DNA of 64,000 nucleotides from contig NZ_VOAZ01000001.1 of NCBI RefSeq assembly GCF_008369115.1, positions 1,178,001 to 1,242,000 of the forward strand. Direction: 5' to 3'. Positions 53,938 to 61,372 of this stretch are shown piece after piece. Every line of letters starts with the position of its first letter. Position 1 is the first letter of the stretch. Under the pieces are notes generated by a model. It saw nothing but the letters and a program-made list of their open reading frames with translations, had not been told where the DNA came from and did no database searches. Source of the stretch: Psychrobacter sp. ANT_WB68 (GTDB taxonomy: Bacteria; Pseudomonadota; Gammaproteobacteria; Pseudomonadales; Moraxellaceae). Made by a program: the position numbers and the translations under genes.

Positions 53938-54501
53938 ATGACCCAAATTAGTAATCAAGAAATCGAAAAAACCCTGCGCAACTCAGAGTGCCTAATCAGC
54001 AGTATCGAAGTAGCCGCTGCTTATGAGCGCCTTGCCGCCCAACTCAACTTGCATTATGCCGGTTTAAACCCAATCGTCATGGTCGTTATGAACGGCGGAC
54101 TTATTCCAGCCGGTCAACTATTGACTCATTTGACGTTCTACCATCGCATGCATTATATCCATGCGTCACGCTATCGTGATAATGAAGGCACTAATGAGCT
54201 TGATTGGAAATTCAAACCTGATGTTAGCATCGAAGGCGAACACGTCTTATTGATTGATGATATTTTTGACGAAGGTATCACCCTAAAAGCCATTGTTGAA
54301 GAATTGGGTAAAGAAAATCCACTATCTATTGAGTCTTGTGTGTTGCTGAATAAAGAGCACGATCGCAAGGTTGCAGACTTCGACGTAGATTTCGTTGGCA
54401 TTAATGTCGCAGACCGCTATGTTTATGGCTGCGGTATGGATTTCCATGGTTATCTGCGTCATTTGCCTGGTATCTATGCGATCAAGGAAGACAAAATATA
54501 A
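53938..54501 (+). CDS. hpt: Hypoxanthine-guanine phosphoribosyltransferase
   Basis: Purine salvage enzyme of 187 aa that joins hypoxanthine or guanine to PRPP. The PRPP-binding loop VLLIDDIFDEGITL (about 102-115) is typical of type I phosphoribosyltransferases; VVMNGGLIPAGQLLTHL near residue 44 and VGINVADRYVYGCGMDFHGYLRHLPGIYAI near the end match the 185-aa Hpt group of pseudomonads and relatives. AAAGGCG lies before ATG 53938. It is monocistronic and ends at a terminator shared with convergent recD. Confidence 0.9.
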   Translation: MTQISNQEIEKTLRNSECLISSIEVAAAYERLAAQLNLHYAGLNPIVMVVMNGGLIPAGQLLTHLTFYHRMHYIHASRYRDNEGTNELDWKFKPDVSIEGEHVLLIDDIFDEGITLKAIVEELGKENPLSIESCVLLNKEHDRKVADFDVDFVGINVADRYVYGCGMDFHGYLRHLPGIYAIKEDKI

Positions 54502-54520
54502 ACCTAAAAATCCAAGTTTA

Positions 54521-54550
54521 AAAAAGTATCCGATATCGGATGCTTTTTTT
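54521..54550. terminator. Bidirectional terminator between hpt and recD
   Basis: AAAAAGTATCCGAT (54521-54534) and ATCGGATGCTTTTT (54535-54548) pair with one G-T; runs of A and T on the two sides make it usable by both convergent genes. Confidence 0.85.
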
Positions 54551-54597
54551 GTGCTATTTTTTACCTTTTTCTAACCTTAAACTGCATAATCAACCAC

Positions 54598-56823
54598 CTA
54601 CTCTAGCAGTTTTTCAAACTGTAAGCTCAGTCCGGTTTGGCGCATCGTTGGTGTTGATAATGCAGAGGTCAATGCCGAGGCAGTGCTAAAAATAGAAACT
54701 TGTTTTTTAGCGCGTGTGACAGCGGTATAAATTAACTCTTGGCTTAATAAGCGTGCATTATTATCATCGAAGCTAATTGCTACATGGTCAAATTCCGACC
54801 CTTGTGATTTATGAATGGTCATCGCATACGCAGTCGCAATCATCTCATCACTTAGCATATTGATATTAACGCCATGCTTTTTGTTCTCAAAAAATACTTG
54901 TAGCCGCCCCTTTTCTACTTGCAGGCAAATACCGATATCACCGTTAAATAGTCCTAGCTCATAATTATTTTGTAATACCATGACTGGACGACCGTGATAC
55001 CAAGGTGATTTAGAAAGCGGCAGCTTTAACTGAGTTTTATGCTGCTCGCTTAGATAGTTATTGATGTAATGGTCGCCGCAGCGGCCATGATGTCCAGCCG
55101 TTAAAACCCGAAAACGATTAAGTAGTTTTATAAGCTCACCAAATTCAGTAAGATATTCTTTAGTTGGTATGAATTTCGCTGTCTTAATTTTGGTTAGTAT
55201 TTTATTTGTTTGGTTGAAGTATTTAAGGTAGTTATTGGAAAGTATTTTTAGAAAATTATAATTGCTTAGGCTATTTTCTATCTTGTTATTAATTATACTG
55301 CTGTTAGTACCTTCATTATTGCCCGCTGTTAGATGATAAAAACTTAATGCCTCATCCTTTTGAAGAAGCTGCCAAACAGCGTCCATATTTTTTGTGTGGC
55401 TCTGACCCTTATCTGTTTGATTAATCAGTTTAGCTAGCTTACCAATGCCTGAGTCCTCTTTAAACCGGCGACTGGATATTAAACGTTGGTGCACGTCTTG
55501 TAGTGCCTCTATACGGCACAAATCTGCCAATACAGCCCCTGCATCGACCGCTGCTAGCTGATTGGCGTCACCAAGTAGTATCAGTCGCGCATTGGGCTTT
55601 ATGGCGCTAACTAGATGATTGGCGAGCTCTACACCAAGCATTGAGGCTTCATCAACGATGACGATGTCTTCACTGAGTGGATTATCCTCATGGTAGCGTG
55701 GGCGACCGCCCTGCCCGATACCTAGCAAGCGATGTATAGTCTTCGCCTCTGGCAGCTGCATATAAACACCTGCTTGCTGTATGGCATTTTGTAACGACTC
55801 TTGCATACGTTGCGCCGCCTTCCCTGTCGGAGCCGCTAGTGCTAAATTGGCTTTTGACTCACCACCCCTCTCATCTGCCGCTTGTTCTTGCTGTAGTGCC
55901 ATGACTAACTGGGCAACGGTAAAGGTCTTGCCGGTCCCTGGCCCACCAGTGATAATACTAAATGCTGAGCGATTGGCCATATGGATAGCATCTTGCTGCT
56001 CATCAATTAGCGACGAACTTAGTTTAATCGGTAGCTCAACAAGGCTTTGATTTTCAATACGCAGCACATGTTGCGCCAGAGCGAATTCTGCTTGCCAAGT
56101 ACGATGCAGCCATAAGGTTATTTTTATAGATTGATTGTCTAATTCTTCGTTTATCTGAAAGACAATGGGACTTGTAATATCGTTTTTATCTTTTGTGTTG
56201 TTACTAAAGAGTGCATGTTTATTTAATAACTCACTGAAATTGCTTAGGCTATTTTCTTTCGAGTCAGTACTATTAGCTATACCTTTTAGCGAATGATAAA
56301 GTCTCACGCAGGCTTTTCGACGCTGCTCTAATATGCGTTTTTCATAGGCTGACAGTGTGGATTGACGCATCGCTGTCTCCCATAATGACTCGTCTTCTAG
56401 CAACTCTGCAGCCAATATTTCTGCCATATTTGTGTTGGCGAATGCCGACCACAGTGGCTGTACTAAATGTTGTAATAGCTGTTGCTGCCAAGCAAATAGC
56501 CCATTATCGGCATTCATAGCCTCACCGCTTGCGACGTTATCAAAAGCATCAAGCACTAGGACGGTATGCCCTTCCTCTAAACGCTGCACCAGCACTTCAA
56601 ATAGCGTCTCAAACAACCAGTCTTGCATGTCACCCGACTTGTCTGAGCTATTGGGTAGTAGCTGACTTTGATAGGCAGTCTGCGTTTGTGCGCGGCGCTG
56701 CAATAAATACTGGCTAATCGCCGTCGCCCAACTATTGCCAGCGTCATCACCGACAGTATTTTGAGCCCTATTGGTTGCTTTTGCTGGCTTGCTAACGCTG
56801 TTTATACTTTTAACATCGCTCAT
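54598..56823 (-). CDS. recD: Exonuclease V alpha subunit RecD
   Basis: 5'-3' helicase subunit of RecBCD, 741 aa. Walker A is ITGGPGTGKTFTVAQL, Walker B region IVDEASMLGVEL, and the C-terminal helicase motifs TAYAMTIHKSQGSEFDHV and YTAVTRAKKQVSIF are present. Two AT-rich Asn/Ser/Lys-rich stretches interrupt the usual sequence, near residues 195-225 and 500-560, and each carries ENSLSN encoded by the same 20-bp word (56238-56257 and 55260-55279). It is 44 bp downstream of recB and last in the recC-recB-recD order. GGATAAAT precedes the start. Confidence 0.93.
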   Translation of the reverse strand: MSDVKSINSVSKPAKATNRAQNTVGDDAGNSWATAISQYLLQRRAQTQTAYQSQLLPNSSDKSGDMQDWLFETLFEVLVQRLEEGHTVLVLDAFDNVASGEAMNADNGLFAWQQQLLQHLVQPLWSAFANTNMAEILAAELLEDESLWETAMRQSTLSAYEKRILEQRRKACVRLYHSLKGIANSTDSKENSLSNFSELLNKHALFSNNTKDKNDITSPIVFQINEELDNQSIKITLWLHRTWQAEFALAQHVLRIENQSLVELPIKLSSSLIDEQQDAIHMANRSAFSIITGGPGTGKTFTVAQLVMALQQEQAADERGGESKANLALAAPTGKAAQRMQESLQNAIQQAGVYMQLPEAKTIHRLLGIGQGGRPRYHEDNPLSEDIVIVDEASMLGVELANHLVSAIKPNARLILLGDANQLAAVDAGAVLADLCRIEALQDVHQRLISSRRFKEDSGIGKLAKLINQTDKGQSHTKNMDAVWQLLQKDEALSFYHLTAGNNEGTNSSIINNKIENSLSNYNFLKILSNNYLKYFNQTNKILTKIKTAKFIPTKEYLTEFGELIKLLNRFRVLTAGHHGRCGDHYINNYLSEQHKTQLKLPLSKSPWYHGRPVMVLQNNYELGLFNGDIGICLQVEKGRLQVFFENKKHGVNINMLSDEMIATAYAMTIHKSQGSEFDHVAISFDDNNARLLSQELIYTAVTRAKKQVSIFSTASALTSALSTPTMRQTGLSLQFEKLLE
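55260..55279 (-). repeat. 17-20 bp word, copy B (in recD)
   Basis: The word AATTGCTTAGGCTATTT as read on the plus strand, here extended by TCT as in copy A. On the coding strand it gives N-S-L-S-N. Copies A and B share exactly 20 bp; copy C shares 17. Confidence 0.8.
56238..56257 (-). repeat. 17-20 bp word, copy A (in recD)
   Basis: AATTGCTTAGGCTATTT plus TCT on the plus strand; coding strand reads GAAAATAGCCTAAGCAAT, E-N-S-L-S-N, in the same frame as the other two copies. Confidence 0.8.
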
Positions 56824-56867
56824 ATTTATCCATTTTTATCATTATTTTAAGATTATTAGTTTAAAAA

Positions 56868-59800
56868 TTACAAAGTGCTAGGACTACCAAACATCTCATC
56901 CAATGCTTTGACCAACTCAAACGGTATTTGCCACTCGATCCGCCCATAATCCTGTGTACCTTGTGAGTCAATACCGCGCAAGAACACATACTCTACTGCG
57001 CCTAAATACTGTGTTTCATTACCGACGTAACCCTTTAAGCGCAAGCGCAAAAACCGATGCAAAGCCACTTGGTAGATGGCGGCTTGTAACCAGTAGCCTG
57101 CTTTATTCATAGCGGCGTTTAGGTTCTCATTATTGTAATTGCTTAGGCTATTTCCCAAATAGTTACTCTTATAGTCCACCACATAGTACTTGCCAGCGCA
57201 CTCATAGACGAGATCAATCTCACCGCGCAAATATCGATAAATATGATTGGCATACTGCGGAGTGAGCTCAATATGCTTCTCTGGCTCATCAGGTAAATAC
57301 TGCGTAAAGATATGGTTGATACGCTCAGGAGTAAAATTTTCTGATAATCCCATGTTAAAACCAAGCTCAGCGATACGGTTTTTAGGCGCTATTGCTTGTA
57401 AAGGCTGTCCGGAGGACAATAATGGAGCGGCCAATACATCAGCTACCCAAGCCATTAGCTCTTCATGAGCAACACCTAGCTGACTCGTCTCAATCAAATC
57501 CATATTGTCGGTATCAGGCTCTACAGGTAATGTCTTGCCTTGTTGTAATCGCTGCTGGGAGCTAGCGCTGGCATAACTGATTGGTAGCTGATACTGACGA
57601 ATACTTTGATCAATAATAGCGGACCATTTGCTATTATCCGTAAAATCTATCTTTTCAAAAATCTCATGTAAAAATGTACCGGCATTTGCACCCCTCACAA
57701 AACGGAAGCGAATGTCGTCACTGGATATTAGAGTGCCCTCATCACCGTTTAATGAGACCGTTTTACGCTCACCATCAATTTGAGGCACCTGAGAATCAGA
57801 AGCCAGATTGATAATATAGCTTAGGTCTAAATCATCTTCTATCGCATCATCAAACACCGCTAATGCTTGACTTTTTTCACCAAGCTGACGCGATAATGCA
57901 GTAAAGCTGGTCTTAGCCCAGCCTTTAAACGAGTTTAGTTGTATCTGGGCATAAGCGCTTTGGTAATTAATGCGCCTTAGCGTCTGTAACTCAGAGGAGG
58001 CATTAATATGGTTAGTATGTTGAGGCGTTTTACTGGTCTTAAGCATAGTTTCAGCGATGGGCTCAATCGTTGTATATTCTAGCCAGTCCACATAATCTTT
58101 TAGATAGTCTGGTAATTCAAGATTCTTACCTTTACCGTTTAGCCACTGGGCAATTGGTTTTAGATGATCGTCCTGATTTTTGCCAGAATCACTAAACACC
58201 ATATATAATTGCTCACTGGCACGTGTAAAAGCAACGTAAGCCAGTCGTCTGAGCTCTTCATAGTTTTCTGTGGTTTCAAACTGGGCGTAATAATCGGTTG
58301 GCTTTTCACCTTTAGCAGATTTACTATAGCGCTTGCCTTTACTGGCAGACAGACGGCGTTCTGTCTTATTTTCTTCTGCTTCATGGTCATATAAAAATAG
58401 ATTATTTTTGCTACGCTCACCAGCTTTTTTACTAGCAACGTCCATGCCGACGACATAGACAATCGGGAACTCAAGGCCTTTAGATTTATGAATGGTCATA
58501 AGCTGCACACCTGACTCTGTCGGTAGTGGCTGCTGCTGTGCCCATTCTGGCGTACGGCTACTATTCATATTTTTCTTATACCAAGCGAGCAGCTCATGCT
58601 CACCGATATGCATACCATGCTGTGCTAAGATGTCGAGCAAATGACGCAAGTCCATCAAGTAGCGATCACCATCTTCTAGGTCAGCAAGCCCCACCCACAC
58701 GTTTTGGCTCTTTGTTTGTCTATCGGATGACAGGCTCTTTGCGCTAACCATAGGGTTACGAGCAAATAAATAATGCAATGCCGATAAAATCCCATTGTGC
58801 TGCCAATGCGAAGCCGCAGTCTTTAAATATAACTGGAAGTCTTGATAGCGTTGTTTTAATTCTACTTGCTCGGTATCTGTTTTTCTGTCCGTTTGGTCAA
58901 TATTAGTATGAGCATCGCTTTCATCGTCATCGAGCATCAAAGCTTGTACGTCATTGAGACTCATCTGATAAAAACTACTGGTCAATACGCGATTAATGAT
59001 GTCACGGCGATGTGGTCGCAGCATGGCTTCTAACAAAGCGGCTAAGTCAGCAGCGATAGCCGTATCAAAGACATTTTTTTCAGCGGTTTCTAGCGTTGGG
59101 ACACCAAGCTTGCTGAGCATATCTTCAACCTGTTTTAGCTCATGTTTACGGCGACCCAAAACACCAATATCACTTGGCTTAATAAGTCGTCCTTCTATCG
59201 TTTGCTCACTTGCCAGCAACGCCGCGATATGCAGCGCGGTAAGCTCAAATGCATTATGCTTGGCTTGTTTGTCATAAGACAGATGAATCACACTAACAGG
59301 GCTATTAGATAAGATATCAGTATTTTCCGCTTGCGCCTTTACCTGCCCTTCTATAGGCATTTGCCATGAAAGTCGGGAGTTCGTGTTAGCGGCGGTTATA
59401 TGCTGGTAGTAGATACTCTTACCCAACTGCGCCAATTGACTGGCTTTATCAAAGCTTGCATCTGGCAATTCTGAAGTCGGTCTGCCAAACCAGTGGTTCA
59501 GGGCATTAATCAAGCGCTCATTAGAGCGGCGATTGACATCAAGCGTCATAATCCTGTCTTTGGCAAACATGGACTTCATCGCATTATAGTTGGCCACATC
59601 ACCACCGCGAAACCCGTAAATCGCTTGTTTTGGGTCACCAACGAGCAATAGGAAGCCGCGATTGTTGCTCTGGTTCACACTATCATTACTCTTAGAAAGA
59701 TAAATGCGCTCAATCATGCGCGCTTGCTCACCATTGATATCTTGTGACTCATCAATCAGCGCCACCGGATAATGATGCCGAATATAACGTGCCAGACGCT

Positions 59801-61295
59801 CGCCTTGCTTACCTGACAATGCTTGGTTTAAGCGTACCATTTGCAGAGCAAAAGTAGTCTCACGACGCGCTTCTAATATCGATGGTAACTTTTGGCGCAC
59901 TTTGAGGGCGATGTCGCGGTTAAGGTTTTCGACAAGCGCGTCAAGATACATCTCTATCTGATTGGCGTAATCACAGACTGTTTTTAAGGCTTGAATACTA
60001 GGTAAACTGATAAAAGTTGCCCGCTCTTGTTCTTTATTAGCATTAAAGCCTTTACCACCTTCTTCTTTGGTTAAAAAAGCGAGGGGCAACGCATCATAAA
60101 ACTTCTGTGTTTCCTCATCTAAATGCGCAAAAAACAAGGTACCGCTTTTTTCGATAACAGACTGAATATGATAAATTCTATCAATTTTAGCACCAAGACC
60201 CGCGGTACCATGAAACCCTTGTGCCTTGCGATAGCCTTTGCTGAAATACGGCTCGACATCCTTTAAATCACAATTTTTAAACGCATCTAACGCTTGCTGA
60301 TAAGCGCTAAAGTCTATCTCTGCTCCCATCTCAACATTCTCGATAGGCGTTGAGATAAATTGCATGGATTTTTGCGCGACGCCAATATGATCAGCAGGCG
60401 CAGTCAAACGATTGGTATGCTGCAATAACTGATAAATCTCGTGCTTTTGGTTAAACAGATAGCTGTGATGTGCGCGTACGGCATCATGAATGATGCTTTC
60501 TATCACTATTTGCTCTTGGTCGCTTATCTGTACGCCTTGTTGATACCCAGTTTCGGCACTATATTCAGATAGCCATTTTTGTGACAAGCTATCCAAGGTA
60601 CCAACAAACAGTTTATCTAATGTCGTTAGTACCAATGCACAGCGCCTCATAGCATCTGCTAATGGATAATCTTCGGTATGATCTAATAAATATGTCAGCA
60701 GGTGGCTATTGATAGAATCTGCCATCAAGTCGGCGTTACCAGATAGCTTAGCCTTTTCTTCTAACCATTCTTTACGTGCCTGACGTTGCTCTGCACTTAC
60801 CCTGTTATCTGATGTAAGCGATTTATTATTTGATTGTTTATCGTTAGGGCTGCCTTTATCAGTATTTCTATTATTAGTCCTGTCGTTGTTAGCTACAAGC
60901 TGCGGGTAAAGAATAGAATGCGTGCTTGGGTTTGCTTGGACGTTATTAAGCCATTGTAATAATTGATAAAAATCAACCAAGCGGTCATGGATACGTTGGC
61001 GCATCTCCGCAGCAGCGGCGCGAGTAAAAGTGGTGGCAATAATATGCTCAGGCGCACGTTTTGCTTCGATAAGCAGCCGCAAAACAATACCCGTCAAAGT
61101 CCACGTCTTACCCGTACCCGCTGAGGCTTCTATCAAATACTTGCCGTTTAACTTGATACGAATCGCAGGTGGCTCTTCTGGCTTATCAGCTACGTTATTA
61201 ACGATATCTTCAGGTGAAATATGGCTATACCTATAGTCATGACCGACATTATCTAAGCCATTAGCAGTATTGATAGCGTTGTTATATTGATCCAT
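56868..61295 (-). CDS. recB: Exonuclease V beta subunit RecB
   Basis: Helicase-nuclease subunit of RecBCD, 1475 aa from ATG 61295 (GTG 61304 also in frame). The UvrD-type helicase shows Walker A ASAGTGKT (57-64), ALIDESQDINGEQARMIERIY, GDPKQAIYGFRGGD, and LMTIHKSKGLEFPIVYV. The C-terminal nuclease domain shows GEIDLVYE and YYVVDYKSNYLG, the Asp and Lys of the active site. It is longer than E. coli RecB (1180 aa), with Asn/Ser-rich insertions, for example around residue 155. The 17-bp word found in recD occurs right after the nuclease motif (57137-57153). Lies between recC and recD. Confidence 0.95.
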   Translation of the reverse strand: MDQYNNAINTANGLDNVGHDYRYSHISPEDIVNNVADKPEEPPAIRIKLNGKYLIEASAGTGKTWTLTGIVLRLLIEAKRAPEHIIATTFTRAAAAEMRQRIHDRLVDFYQLLQWLNNVQANPSTHSILYPQLVANNDRTNNRNTDKGSPNDKQSNNKSLTSDNRVSAEQRQARKEWLEEKAKLSGNADLMADSINSHLLTYLLDHTEDYPLADAMRRCALVLTTLDKLFVGTLDSLSQKWLSEYSAETGYQQGVQISDQEQIVIESIIHDAVRAHHSYLFNQKHEIYQLLQHTNRLTAPADHIGVAQKSMQFISTPIENVEMGAEIDFSAYQQALDAFKNCDLKDVEPYFSKGYRKAQGFHGTAGLGAKIDRIYHIQSVIEKSGTLFFAHLDEETQKFYDALPLAFLTKEEGGKGFNANKEQERATFISLPSIQALKTVCDYANQIEMYLDALVENLNRDIALKVRQKLPSILEARRETTFALQMVRLNQALSGKQGERLARYIRHHYPVALIDESQDINGEQARMIERIYLSKSNDSVNQSNNRGFLLLVGDPKQAIYGFRGGDVANYNAMKSMFAKDRIMTLDVNRRSNERLINALNHWFGRPTSELPDASFDKASQLAQLGKSIYYQHITAANTNSRLSWQMPIEGQVKAQAENTDILSNSPVSVIHLSYDKQAKHNAFELTALHIAALLASEQTIEGRLIKPSDIGVLGRRKHELKQVEDMLSKLGVPTLETAEKNVFDTAIAADLAALLEAMLRPHRRDIINRVLTSSFYQMSLNDVQALMLDDDESDAHTNIDQTDRKTDTEQVELKQRYQDFQLYLKTAASHWQHNGILSALHYLFARNPMVSAKSLSSDRQTKSQNVWVGLADLEDGDRYLMDLRHLLDILAQHGMHIGEHELLAWYKKNMNSSRTPEWAQQQPLPTESGVQLMTIHKSKGLEFPIVYVVGMDVASKKAGERSKNNLFLYDHEAEENKTERRLSASKGKRYSKSAKGEKPTDYYAQFETTENYEELRRLAYVAFTRASEQLYMVFSDSGKNQDDHLKPIAQWLNGKGKNLELPDYLKDYVDWLEYTTIEPIAETMLKTSKTPQHTNHINASSELQTLRRINYQSAYAQIQLNSFKGWAKTSFTALSRQLGEKSQALAVFDDAIEDDLDLSYIINLASDSQVPQIDGERKTVSLNGDEGTLISSDDIRFRFVRGANAGTFLHEIFEKIDFTDNSKWSAIIDQSIRQYQLPISYASASSQQRLQQGKTLPVEPDTDNMDLIETSQLGVAHEELMAWVADVLAAPLLSSGQPLQAIAPKNRIAELGFNMGLSENFTPERINHIFTQYLPDEPEKHIELTPQYANHIYRYLRGEIDLVYECAGKYYVVDYKSNYLGNSLSNYNNENLNAAMNKAGYWLQAAIYQVALHRFLRLRLKGYVGNETQYLGAVEYVFLRGIDSQGTQDYGRIEWQIPFELVKALDEMFGSPSTL
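57137..57153 (-). repeat. 17-20 bp word, copy C (in recB)
   Basis: AATTGCTTAGGCTATTT on the plus strand, giving G-N-S-L-S-N-Y right after the RecB nuclease motif DYKSNYLG. Here it replaces, without length change, the segment that follows this motif in E. coli RecB. Confidence 0.8.
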
Positions 61296-61372
61296 AAAAA
61301 TCACTTGTTCAAAGTCGTACGATTAACATCATTATTATTCATTAGTCATGAAATGCTTAGCACCAAACGCCT

